From positions 1 through 43,634 of the forward strand of contig JBDTNL010000031.1 in NCBI GenBank assembly GCA_039933785.1: a DNA stretch of 43,634 nucleotides, written 5' to 3'. Below, piece after piece: positions 17,305-25,762 of this stretch. How positions within the stretch are numbered: position 1 is the stretch's first letter; every line of letters starts with the position of its first letter. A program made the position numbers and the translations under genes. Source of the DNA: JBDTNL01 sp039933785. GTDB lineage: Bacteria > Acidobacteriota > Thermoanaerobaculia > Multivoradales > JAGPDF01. The notes beneath the pieces are model-generated. The model was not told where the DNA came from. It made no database searches and saw nothing but the letters and a program-made list of their open reading frames with translations.

Positions 17305-17420
17305 CGAAGCCTTTCCGGGGCGGTCTCGAAGTCGTGCCCCCGCACTGACCGAGTGAACTGACTCTGGAACTGACTCATTCGACGTCCAGGCTCGACTTCC
17401 GTTGGCTGCCGCGCGCTCAT
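17292..17420 (-). CDS. Possible 42-residue micro-ORF bridging permeases 10 and 11
   Basis: An ATG at 17420 overlaps the permease 10 stop as ATGA. The frame runs 42 codons and stops 13 bases inside permease 11. It fills the only large gap of the array, so translation could pass from one permease to the next. The product is polar (MSQFQSQFTRSVRGHD in its middle), without membrane segment or known motif. The upstream AGAGG is 13 bases from the ATG, which is poor. It may simply be chance. Confidence 0.25.
   Translation of the reverse strand: MSARQPTEVEPGRRMSQFQSQFTRSVRGHDFETAPERLRCDS
17344..17376 (-). repeat. Three spaced ACTGAC repeats in the permease 10-11 gap
   Basis: Plus-strand ACTGAC occurs at 17344, 17357 and 17369. 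The last two are part of an identical ten-base GAACTGACTC (17355-17364 and 17367-17376), twelve bases apart. The near-helical spacing could suit a DNA-binding protein, or it could reflect the repeated Ser-Gln-Phe codons of the micro-ORF. Confidence 0.5.
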
Positions 17421-19813
17421 TCCTGCCGGAGCGCCTCTGCCGGCTCGAGCACCGCCGCCCGACCCGCTGGAATCGCCGCCGCGAGGATCACCACGCAGAG
17501 CACCGCACCGAGCGCGGTGAGCCAGGTCCATGAATCCAGAGTGCCGACGCCGAACAGCAGACCCCGCATCAAATTCAACAGCGGGAGGGCCGCCACGATG
17601 CCGCCCACCGCGCCCAGCGCGGCCAGGCGCAGGCCCTCGCCAATGAAGAGGCTGACGATCGAACCGCGGTCGGCGCCGAGCGCCCGCCGCACACCGACCT
17701 CACGCTTGCGCCGCACCACCGAGTAGGACAACACGCCGTAGATGCCCACCGCGGCGAGAAAGAGTGCTGCGCCAGCGAAGGCGCCGAGCAGCAGCAGGCT
17801 GAACCGGCGTTCGGCGAGCGAGCCGGCGACAAGGCTCGTCATCGTGCGCACGTCTTCCACCGGCAGGTCGGCATCGAGCCCGTGGATCACCGTCCGCAAC
17901 TGCGCCTCGGAAACGAGGCCCCCGGGCGCGGAGCGCACCACGACATGCGCGTAGGCCGCCAGCGTCTGGGTCGTCGGCAGGTACACCTGAACCCGTGGGT
18001 CGCGGTCGAGGCCGTACGCGCGCACGTGCTCGACCACTCCAATGATCTCTCTCGCTTGGTCGCCGAGCACTACCCGCTGGCCGAGCGGATCCCGGCTCGG
18101 GAAGTTCCGTTCGACGAAACGGCGGTCCACCAGGACGCGCGGCGGAGCGTCAGCGGCGTCGCGCGCATCGAACAGCCGTCCGCGCAACAGGGCGATGCGC
18201 ATGGCCTGGAAGTACCGTCCGCCGACCACCGCTTTGTCAGTCCACGTTTCCTCGCCGGGCCTAGCTTCGGGTTGCCCCTCGAGCCGATAGGTGGTCTGCG
18301 AGTCGTACGGTGAGAAGGGCAGGAAGTCGACACTGCCGGCCGCCTCGACCCCGGGCTGCGCGTTCAACCGGTCGCCGAGTCGCTGGTAAAACTCCGCGAT
18401 CCGCGCCATCGGTACCCGCGGCGGCGCCACGTCGAGATGCGCGGTAAGCACGTTGCGAGGGTCGAAGCCGGTCGCGACGTCACGCAGAGCGCCGAGGCTC
18501 CGCAGAGCGAGGCCAGCGCCCAACAAGAGGACCAAAGCGATGCCGACCTGCGCCGCCACCAACGCCTGGCGTAGCCTCCTTCGGCTGCTGTCGCCCGAGC
18601 CGCGGGCGGCGCCCTGCAGACCGCTACGCAAGTCCGGAAGGGAACCGAGCCAGCCTGGGACCGCTCCCGCCAGCACGGCGCAGGCAACGGTCATGGCGAC
18701 GCCCATGGCCAGAGCCCCGCCATCGAGACGCACCTCCTCGAGGCGCGCCAGGCCCGGTGGATGCAGGCTGACCAGAACCCGGAGGAGCGACCACGCGAAG
18801 CCGATCCCGAGCACGCAACCGACGCTCGCCAAGGTCAGGCTCTCGCCGACTGCGAGCGTCAGCAACCGGAGGCGGCTCGCGCCGAGAGCCGACCGCACGG
18901 CCGTCTCACCGGCGCGCGCCAAGCCTCGAGCGAGCAGCAGGTTGCTCAGGTTGACGCAGGCGATGAGCGCCACGAACCCCACCGCGGCAAGCAGCATCCG
19001 CAGCGTCGGCCGCACGTCGCCCACCACGATTTCGAGCCAGAGAGACAGCGTCACGCCCTGCCCGGCATTGGTCGCTGGATACGCGGTGGCGAGCCGGCGC
19101 GCGATGGCATCGAGCTCAGCGCGCGCCGAGTCCATCGTCGAGCCTTCCGCAAGCCGCGCCACCACCCGCAGCTGGTGCGCATCCCGGTCCTCGCGCGTGG
19201 TCGGGACCACGGGGAGGATCGCGTCCACCGGAAGCCCGGGGAGAGCGAAGCCCGGCGGCAGCACGCCGATCACGCTGTAGCTCCTACCATCGAGCGTTAG
19301 CGAACGTTGCAATACCCCCGGGTCAGAGTCCAACTGGTCCCGCCACAACGCGTGCGAGATCACCACCACCGGATCGCCGCCGCGACGATCCTCGGCGGGC
19401 AGGAAGAACCGTCCCTGCCGCACCCGCAGCCCGAGCGTCTCGAGGAAGTTGGCCGAAGCCACCACCGTATCGAGACGCCTGGCCTCGCCGACACCGGTAA
19501 GCGCGACTCCAGTCGGCCGGTAGGCCGATAACGAGGAGAACTTCCGCGCGCCAGCAACCCAGTCGACATAGTTCGGGTAGGCAACCGCCATGGTCGGGCT
19601 CAAACCCGAGCTGCTTTCGAAGATCCTGACCAAGCGGCCCGAATCCGGAAACGGTAGCGGCCGCAGGAGCACCGAACGGAAGACGCTGTAGACCGCCGTG
19701 CTCGCTCCGATCCCGAGGGTCAACGTGGTGAGCGCCGCGATCAGGAACCCGCGGCTGCGGCGCAAGCCGCGCACTGCGGTCCGCAGATCCGCCCACCCAG
19801 CCTCGCCCAGCAC
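17417..19813 (-). CDS. ADOP-type ABC permease 10
   Basis: 798 residues from a GTG at 19813, four bases after the permease 9 stop, with GAGGA eight bases upstream. An ATG at 19885 would add a Cys-rich 24-residue stretch lying inside permease 9 and was rejected. The N-terminus has RGLRRSRGFLIAAL. The first periplasmic domain has LDSDPGVLQRSLTLDGRSYS and then VIGVLPPGF, where the usual G before R is replaced by Q. Contact motifs are RAGETAVRSALGAS and RKREVGVRRALGAD. The first has lost a basic residue (RAGE), as seen also in permeases 5 and 8. The C-terminus VLEPAEALRQE is typical. Confidence 0.9.
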   Translation of the reverse strand: MLGEAGWADLRTAVRGLRRSRGFLIAALTTLTLGIGASTAVYSVFRSVLLRPLPFPDSGRLVRIFESSSGLSPTMAVAYPNYVDWVAGARKFSSLSAYRPTGVALTGVGEARRLDTVVASANFLETLGLRVRQGRFFLPAEDRRGGDPVVVISHALWRDQLDSDPGVLQRSLTLDGRSYSVIGVLPPGFALPGLPVDAILPVVPTTREDRDAHQLRVVARLAEGSTMDSARAELDAIARRLATAYPATNAGQGVTLSLWLEIVVGDVRPTLRMLLAAVGFVALIACVNLSNLLLARGLARAGETAVRSALGASRLRLLTLAVGESLTLASVGCVLGIGFAWSLLRVLVSLHPPGLARLEEVRLDGGALAMGVAMTVACAVLAGAVPGWLGSLPDLRSGLQGAARGSGDSSRRRLRQALVAAQVGIALVLLLGAGLALRSLGALRDVATGFDPRNVLTAHLDVAPPRVPMARIAEFYQRLGDRLNAQPGVEAAGSVDFLPFSPYDSQTTYRLEGQPEARPGEETWTDKAVVGGRYFQAMRIALLRGRLFDARDAADAPPRVLVDRRFVERNFPSRDPLGQRVVLGDQAREIIGVVEHVRAYGLDRDPRVQVYLPTTQTLAAYAHVVVRSAPGGLVSEAQLRTVIHGLDADLPVEDVRTMTSLVAGSLAERRFSLLLLGAFAGAALFLAAVGIYGVLSYSVVRRKREVGVRRALGADRGSIVSLFIGEGLRLAALGAVGGIVAALPLLNLMRGLLFGVGTLDSWTWLTALGAVLCVVILAAAIPAGRAAVLEPAEALRQE

Positions 19814-19817
19814 GTCT

Positions 19818-22223
19818 TCAGTCCTCGCGCAGCACTGCCGACGGTTGCAGGCGAGAGGCGCGCAGCGCCGGCAACGCGCAAGCACCGGCGGCGACCAGCA
19901 TCAAGACGCCAGCGGCTGCCGCCCAACTGAAGGGATCCGACGGGGGTACCTCATACAAGAGTCCTCTCAAGGCGCCCACCGCCAGCGCTGCGCTGCCCAA
20001 GCCGAGGGCGGTGCCGGCGAGTGCCGGCCGCATGCCGTCGCGCAACACCATTCCGGCGACGTCGAGCGCCCTCGCGCCCACCGCCAGGCGAATCCCGATC
20101 TCGCGGCGCCGCTCCATCACGCCCTGCGCCAAAACTCCGTAGACGCCGAGCGCCGCAAGGGCGAGGGCAGCTCCGGCGAACGTCGCCAGCAGGAACGTGA
20201 GCAAGCGCGGCTGGCGCAGCGCCTCGTCGCCCACCGCATCGAGCTCTCGCAGAGCGCTGTCCGCGATCTGCGGGTCGAGGTCTCGGGTAGCCTGCCGCAC
20301 TGCCGCGGCGAGTGCCGCGGAGCTCAACGAGCTCCGCATCGCCACGGTCATGAAATTGGCCGGACTCTGCGCCGAAGGGAAGTACATCGCGTAACGCGCC
20401 GGAGTCGCGAGCCCGGTGAGGCGCACGTCGCCCACCACGCCGACGATGGTGCAACGCCAGCCGGAAACTTCCGGCCCCCAACTCACCACGAGCTCGCCGC
20501 CGAGCGCATCACGGTCAGGGAACAGGTCGTGCGCCAAGGCGGCGCTGACCACCACCCGCCGGGGCGCCGTGGCGCTGTCTTCGCGCCCCACGTCGCGGCC
20601 GGCGAGCAGCGGCACGCCGAGCGTCGAGAAGACGCCCGGCAGCGTCACTCGCACTTCGGCGACTGGCTCGTGCCCGCGTTCGAAGGGAGCCACGTCGGCG
20701 CGCCGGAACGTGGTGGCCGATCCCGGCCCGCCAAGTGGCAGCCACGAAATCGCACCGACCGACTGCACGCCGGGCACCGCTCGCAGACGCTCGGTCAGGT
20801 TCGAAAAGAATTGGTCGATCCGCGCCGGCTCGCCGTACGTGGCGCTCGGCAGGTCGATCTGCGTGACCCGGACTCCGTCCGAGGCGAGCCCGGTGTCCAC
20901 GTGCTGCAAGCGGACGAGGCTCCGCGCAAGCAGTCCGCTTACCACCAGCAGCGCGCATGCGATACCGGTCTGCGCGGTGACGAACAGGCGACGCGCGCGG
21001 CCGTCGCGGGTGCCGCCCCGGCCTCCCGAGAGCAGGGCTGCAGCACTGCTGCGTGAGGCTCTCCAGGCTGGAATTGCCGCCACCAGCGCCGTCACCAACA
21101 CGGTGGCGGACACCGCGAACGCCATCGCCGCGCCGTCCACGCGCACGTCGAGGAAGTTCGGTATGTCGGTCGGCGCGGCGCGCAGGAGAGCGTCGAGGAC
21201 GATGGGCGCCCCAATGACTCCCAAAGCACCACCCGTCGCGGCGAGCAGCGCTGCTTCCCAGAGCGGTACGCGGGACAACTCGAGCGCACCGCCGCCGAGC
21301 GCGCTCCGCACCGCGAACTCGCGTTGCTTGGCTGCGGCGCGAGCCAGCCAGAGATTCGCCAGGTTGGCGCAGGCGAGCAGCAACAGCGCACCCACCGCGC
21401 CGAGCAGCGCCCAAAGTCCCAGACGGAACTCTCCGACCAGTTGCTCGCGAAGCGGCACCACCCGCACACCCCACCCGGTATCGACCTCGGGGCGCTCGCG
21501 CGCCAGATCGAGCGCCATGGTGTCCATCTCGGCCTGCGCGGCTTCGACGCTGACACCGTCGCGCAACCGCCCCACCACTCCGTACGCGCGACCGCGCGCA
21601 TCCCGGTGCCGCGCGCCGAAGCCGATCGGATTCCAAACCTCGGTTCCCGGCGGAACGTCGGCTTGGGGCGAAGCGACGCCCACGACCCGCACGCGCTCGC
21701 CGTCGAGCATGAGATCGCGTCCGACGACGGTCGGGTCGCCGCCGAAGTGACTCCGCCAAAGCGCATGCGACAACACCACCACCGCGTCGTGCCCCTGGGT
21801 GCCCTCCTCGGCGAGGAACCCACGCCCGAGACTAGGCTTCAATCCCAGGGTGTCGAAGAACTCTCCGGAGACATACCCGATCTTGAGGCGCTGCGGCTCG
21901 CCGTTCGCGGTGCTCAGGGTCGCGGTCCACGGCACCATCACCGACAGGCTGGAGAAGGAGCGGCTGCGTTCGCGCCAACGCAGATAGTTCCCGGCATTCA
22001 CCGGATTGCGCTCGTTGCGGCCGTCGGGTGCGGTCTCCCACACCATCGCCAGTTGCTGCGCCCGTGGGAACGGCAGGTCGCGCAGCAACACTCCCCGCAC
22101 CAGACTGAAGATGGCGGTGGTACCGGCGATGCCGAGGGCGAACGTCGTCACCACCACCAGGGCGAAGCCGGGGCTCCGCGCGAGGGTTCTCCACGCGACC
22201 ATCAATTCACGCCGCATCCACAT
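19818..22223 (-). CDS. ADOP-type ABC permease 9
   Basis: 801 residues; AGGAG is placed six to seven bases before the ATG at 22223 and overlaps the end of permease 8, leaving a three-base gap. It has WRTLARSPGFALVVV at the start. The first periplasmic domain shows FGGDPTVVGRDLMLDGERVR, VVGVASPQ. Contact motifs are KQREFAVRSALGGG and RRREIGIRLAVGAR. The second periplasmic domain has a single Cys in SGWRCTIVGVVGDVR. The first FtsX block is canonical (ACANLANLWLARA). Tight spacing on both sides implies coupled translation with permeases 8 and 10. Confidence 0.91.
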   Translation of the reverse strand: MWMRRELMVAWRTLARSPGFALVVVTTFALGIAGTTAIFSLVRGVLLRDLPFPRAQQLAMVWETAPDGRNERNPVNAGNYLRWRERSRSFSSLSVMVPWTATLSTANGEPQRLKIGYVSGEFFDTLGLKPSLGRGFLAEEGTQGHDAVVVLSHALWRSHFGGDPTVVGRDLMLDGERVRVVGVASPQADVPPGTEVWNPIGFGARHRDARGRAYGVVGRLRDGVSVEAAQAEMDTMALDLARERPEVDTGWGVRVVPLREQLVGEFRLGLWALLGAVGALLLLACANLANLWLARAAAKQREFAVRSALGGGALELSRVPLWEAALLAATGGALGVIGAPIVLDALLRAAPTDIPNFLDVRVDGAAMAFAVSATVLVTALVAAIPAWRASRSSAAALLSGGRGGTRDGRARRLFVTAQTGIACALLVVSGLLARSLVRLQHVDTGLASDGVRVTQIDLPSATYGEPARIDQFFSNLTERLRAVPGVQSVGAISWLPLGGPGSATTFRRADVAPFERGHEPVAEVRVTLPGVFSTLGVPLLAGRDVGREDSATAPRRVVVSAALAHDLFPDRDALGGELVVSWGPEVSGWRCTIVGVVGDVRLTGLATPARYAMYFPSAQSPANFMTVAMRSSLSSAALAAAVRQATRDLDPQIADSALRELDAVGDEALRQPRLLTFLLATFAGAALALAALGVYGVLAQGVMERRREIGIRLAVGARALDVAGMVLRDGMRPALAGTALGLGSAALAVGALRGLLYEVPPSDPFSWAAAAGVLMLVAAGACALPALRASRLQPSAVLRED

Positions 22224-22226
22224 CGC

Positions 22227-24641
22227 TCACTCCTCTCGCATTACCTGCGATAGTTCGACCCGTAACGCGCGCCGCGCCGGCCCGAGCGCCGCGCCGCAGG
22301 CGACCAAGAGCAGCACCAGCGCCACCATGGCGAGCACCGAGGGATCGCTCGGCGTCACCGCATAGAGCTGCGAGCGCAGGGCGCGCGCGGCCAGCAGCGA
22401 GCCGACCAAGCCGAACGCCGCGCCGATGCCCGCGACCCTCAAGACTCGACGGAGCAATAGCCAGAGCACGCCGCCGTCGGTCGAGCCTAGCGCCCGTCGA
22501 ACGCCGAGCTCGCGCCGTCGCGCCGCGACCGCCATCGCCACCACGCCATGCACCCCGAGCGCGGCGAGCAATAAGGCGACCAGCGCAAAGGCGCTCAGCA
22601 GCTTGGCACTGAAGCGGCGGGCCGCCGTGCGGGCCGAGATCCAGTCGTCCATCGTCGCGACTCTCGACACCGGCACGTCGCGATCGATCTCACGCACCAG
22701 GTCGCGCACCCGGCCGGCGAGCGCCATCGGGTCACCGGCGGCGCGAACTACCAGGCTGGCGCTGGTCTCGGGATCGGGCCACTGCGGGATGGTCATGTAC
22801 AGGGCGCCGGCGCTTAGCTCCTCGAGGCCTTCGTGCCGGACATCGCCGACCACGCCCACGATGGTGAGCCATTGACCGTCGATTCCACCGACTTTGACTC
22901 GCCGGCCCAGTGGATCCGCGTCGCCGTAAATGCGCTTTACGAGGGCGGAGCTCACCACCGCCACCCGGAGAGCGTCGGCGCGATCCGCGTCGGTCAACGC
23001 GCGGCCGCGCAGTAACGGCACCCCCATCGCGGCCAGATAGTTCGGTGAAACACCGTAACGGTCCGCCGCCGGATCGAGCTCGGGATTGGCGTTCATCAGC
23101 CCTTCGGCATGCACGCTGTAGCGATCGACGCTGCCGCTCATCGGGAGCTGCGTCGCCACCGCGGCGTCCTTCACCGCCGGTAGTGCGCGCACTTTGTCGA
23201 GCAGATCGACATAGAACGCCGCTGTTCGGTCGGCGTGCTCGGCGCGTTCGCCGGTGATCGACAGGTCCATGGTCAGCAGCCCACCGCTGCGGAAGCCCGG
23301 CGACTGCTCGAGGAGCTTCCACAGGCTCTTGCCGAAGAATCCAGCGCCGGCGAGCAGAATGACCCCGAGCGCCACGTCGCAAGCCACCAGCGTGGCCAAG
23401 GCGCGGTGCCGGTCTCGACCCGCGGTGCTCGAGCGGCCCAGCGAGGGGGCGCCGCGCGTGGCGGCGAGCGCCGGCAGGGCACCAAAGAGTAGCGCCGCGA
23501 GCACCGAGAGCCCGACTGCCACCGCCAGCGCCCGGCCATCGATGGCAGCCTCCTGCAAACGAGCCAGGCTCGGCGGCGCAACTGACAAGGCGGCGCGCAA
23601 AGCGAGCTGGGCGACGCCGACACCGAGCCCAGCGCCGAGAACACCGAGCAGGCCGCTCTCCAGGGTCAGCAGACGGATGAGATCGCCGCGATTCGCTCCC
23701 AGCGCTCGCCGCATCGAGAGCTCGCCCAGACGCGGCAGGGCCGCGGCAAAGCGCAGACCAGCGATGTTGGCAGTGGCCATCAGCAGCACGAGGCCGACGG
23801 CGCCAAGCACGCCCAACAGTAGCGGCCGCTGCGCGCCAAAGAGCTGTTCCTGCAGCGGCACAACCAGTTCGCCGGCGGCGCTGTAGACGTTGGGATTCTC
23901 GCGCGCCAGAACTTGCCCGAGCTGGTCGAGCTCGGCGCGCGCCGCCGTCAGGGTCACGCCCGGTCGCAGGCGCGCGATGGCGCGCAAGTGGTGACAGGTG
24001 CGGCAGGCCCAGGCGAGCGAGGCGTTGTACGCGAGCGGCGACCAGATCTCGGCAACCTCCCGGCCGGGAGTCGCGAACACGGACTCGAAATCGGCCGGCA
24101 ACACGCCCACGATCGCGTAGTCCACGCCGCCGAGATGGATCTTGCTCCCCACCGCCGAGGGCGCCCCGCCGAAGCGGCGTTGCCACAGGCCGTAGGAGAG
24201 CACCACGACGTGATGGTTACCGCGCACATCGTCTTGTGGGGTGAACAATCGTCCCGCCGCCGGCTGTACACCAAGCGCGCGGAAGAACCCGTCGCTCACC
24301 CGCAGTCCCTCGAGCACCTGCGCATCGCCACCCCCGGTCGCGGTCGGCATCCACGACGAAATCGCCGCGACATCGACCAGGGTGTGACTGCGCTCCCGAA
24401 CGTCGGCGACCGTGGCCCAACCCATCAAGTCTTGGGACGCATCGGTCCCCTGGTCCCACAGTGTCACCAGCCGATCCGCTCCCGGAAAGCGCAAAGGCCG
24501 CAGCAGCAACGCATCGGTGAGCGCGAACATGGCGAGACAACCGCCGATGCCGAGCGCTAGCGTCGCCGCCGCGACCGCCGTGGCCGCCGGCCTCTGAACG
24601 AGACGGCGTATCGCAACTCTCAGATCCAGTTTGACTTGCAT
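22227..24641 (-). CDS. ADOP-type ABC permease 8, with a CxxCH motif
   Basis: 804 residues from the ATG at 24641, which has AAGGAGAA just upstream; an in-frame ATG at 24692 would start inside the ATPase gene. It is the first permease after the ATPase. The N-terminus departs from the rest (RRLVQRPAATAVAAA). The first periplasmic domain has FGGAPSAVGSKIHLGGVDYA, IVGVLPADF and, at residues 213-217, Cys-Arg-Thr-Cys-His: a CxxCH pattern that could bind haem or form a disulfide. Contact motifs are RLGELSMRRALGAN and RRRELGVRRALGST. The first FtsX block is the most diverged of the array (ATANIAGLRFAAALP). Confidence 0.9.
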   Translation of the reverse strand: MQVKLDLRVAIRRLVQRPAATAVAAATLALGIGGCLAMFALTDALLLRPLRFPGADRLVTLWDQGTDASQDLMGWATVADVRERSHTLVDVAAISSWMPTATGGGDAQVLEGLRVSDGFFRALGVQPAAGRLFTPQDDVRGNHHVVVLSYGLWQRRFGGAPSAVGSKIHLGGVDYAIVGVLPADFESVFATPGREVAEIWSPLAYNASLAWACRTCHHLRAIARLRPGVTLTAARAELDQLGQVLARENPNVYSAAGELVVPLQEQLFGAQRPLLLGVLGAVGLVLLMATANIAGLRFAAALPRLGELSMRRALGANRGDLIRLLTLESGLLGVLGAGLGVGVAQLALRAALSVAPPSLARLQEAAIDGRALAVAVGLSVLAALLFGALPALAATRGAPSLGRSSTAGRDRHRALATLVACDVALGVILLAGAGFFGKSLWKLLEQSPGFRSGGLLTMDLSITGERAEHADRTAAFYVDLLDKVRALPAVKDAAVATQLPMSGSVDRYSVHAEGLMNANPELDPAADRYGVSPNYLAAMGVPLLRGRALTDADRADALRVAVVSSALVKRIYGDADPLGRRVKVGGIDGQWLTIVGVVGDVRHEGLEELSAGALYMTIPQWPDPETSASLVVRAAGDPMALAGRVRDLVREIDRDVPVSRVATMDDWISARTAARRFSAKLLSAFALVALLLAALGVHGVVAMAVAARRRELGVRRALGSTDGGVLWLLLRRVLRVAGIGAAFGLVGSLLAARALRSQLYAVTPSDPSVLAMVALVLLLVACGAALGPARRALRVELSQVMREE

Positions 24642-24672
24642 GATGGTTCTCCTTGGCGCCGTGGCGGCGGGC

Positions 24673-25392
24673 TCAACGGTCCAGCCAGCCATCCTTCAGT
24701 CGGACGATGCGGTCGCCGAAGGTCGCGTTCTCTTCCGAATGCGTCACCTGGATGATGGTCGTGCCTTCGTCGTTCAAGCGCTTGAAGAGGCGCATGATCT
24801 CGCGCGCCTGATCGGAGTGGAGATTGCCCGTGGGCTCGTCGGCGAGGATCAACTTGGGCCGCGCGATGACGGCGCGAGCAACCCCGACCAGCTGCTGCTG
24901 GCCACCGGAGAGCTGGCTCGGGAAAAGATCCTTCTTGCCCACCATGCCGAAGCGATCGAGCGTGTCGGCGACCGCCGCCTGGCGCTCCGAGCTCTTGACG
25001 TTGCGGTACTGCAGCGGCACGTCGAGGTTCTCGGCCACGGTCAGGTCGTCGAGCAGGTGGTATTGCTGGAAGACGAACCCGATCGACTGCTTGGCGAGCT
25101 CCTGGCGGCGTTTGCGCGGCAGCCCGTGGACCGCCTCGCCGTTGAGCCAGAAGGCCCCTTCCCAGCCGTCGTCGAGCATGCCAAGGATGCCGAGCAGGGT
25201 CGACTTGCCGGCACCCGAGGGTCCCATGATGGTGATGAACTCGCCGTCGCGGATGTCGAGATCGATGCGGCGCAGGAGCCAGGTCTTGCCGGCCCGCGCC
25301 TCGATCGACTTCTCGAGATTGCGCAGCCGGATGAGCGTCTCCGGCCCGGGCGCTCCCTGGGCGAGAAGCATGTCGGTTTGAGGATCGTTCAT
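24673..25392 (-). CDS. MacB/LolD-type ABC transporter ATPase
   Basis: 239 residues from the ATG at 25392, preceded by GGAGG; an ATG at 25434 lies partly inside the small upstream gene. It is a complete nucleotide-binding domain: Walker A GPSGAGKST (57-65), Q-loop FVFQQYHLL (Gln109), signature LSGGQQQLV (161-169), Walker B LILADE (181-186) and switch His218 in VTHSE. The D-loop reads GNLHSDQ, with His192 where most members have Asp; I recall this variant from related acidobacterial ATPases, so it is not obviously damaging. It heads the block of permeases 8-12, 31 bases before permease 8. No adaptor (MacA) or TolC-like gene is present. Role: drives one or more of the permeases by ATP hydrolysis at the cytoplasmic face. 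Confidence 0.94.
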   Translation of the reverse strand: MNDPQTDMLLAQGAPGPETLIRLRNLEKSIEARAGKTWLLRRIDLDIRDGEFITIMGPSGAGKSTLLGILGMLDDGWEGAFWLNGEAVHGLPRKRRQELAKQSIGFVFQQYHLLDDLTVAENLDVPLQYRNVKSSERQAAVADTLDRFGMVGKKDLFPSQLSGGQQQLVGVARAVIARPKLILADEPTGNLHSDQAREIMRLFKRLNDEGTTIIQVTHSEENATFGDRIVRLKDGWLDR

Positions 25393-25424
25393 CGTATTTG
25401 CCTCCGGTTCGTTGATGCCGTGTG

Positions 25425-25754
25425 TCATGTCCATTCATTCCGATGCAACTTCCACTCACCCAGACTCTGCCAACAGCGCTCGCAGAAAACCAAGCGGCGA
25501 CTGGCGATCACGTGCACGAACGGTTGGCGCTCGATCAGCCGCAAATCCTCGAGCGGCAACTCGCCGTCGAAGAGAAAACCCAGCCCGCTGCCGTAGCCCT
25601 CGGCGCGCTCGACCAGGTGCAGGCTGTAGTCGCGGACCAAGAGGAGGAGCAGCGGCAGCAGGTGCTCGCAGATGTTGCGTTCCGTGTCTTCTTCATCGCC
25701 CGGAGGCCCGAGTGGGGAGCCCGTCCGCGAGCGCAAGCGTGGCAGCGTACCCAT
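25425..25754 (-). CDS. Unrecognised 109-residue protein between the two array blocks
   Basis: 109 residues from the ATG at 25754, eight bases after the permease 7 stop. AGGAG overlaps that stop and lies about eleven bases from the ATG; a GTG at 25766 is too close to it. Residues 1-25 are Pro/Gly/Arg-rich. A hydrophobic run HLLPLLLLLV (31-40) is probably too short for a membrane span. The rest is a mixed alpha/beta-looking stretch (YSLHLVERAEGYGSGLGFLF, then LPLEDLRLIERQPFVHV). A CERCW pair (Cys91, Cys94) sits near the C-terminus. Codon use resembles its neighbours. I recognise no family. Its place directly upstream of the ATPase suggests an accessory of that transporter block, which is inference. 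Confidence 0.65.
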   Translation of the reverse strand: MGTLPRLRSRTGSPLGPPGDEEDTERNICEHLLPLLLLLVRDYSLHLVERAEGYGSGLGFLFDGELPLEDLRLIERQPFVHVIASRRLVFCERCWQSLGEWKLHRNEWT

Positions 25755-25762
25755 ACTCAAGA

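Noticed and set aside
15253..17361. Long plus-strand frames opposite the permeases (also 26198-28165, 32344-33861, 38300-39523)
   Set aside because: Compositionally biased Arg/Gln/His/Glu-rich translations typical of antisense frames in GC-rich DNA, without ribosome sites or motifs.
19814..19885. Cys-rich N-terminal extension of permease 10 (start at 19885)
   Set aside because: It lies entirely inside permease 9, and a GTG at 19813 with a good ribosome site gives the family-type N-terminus.
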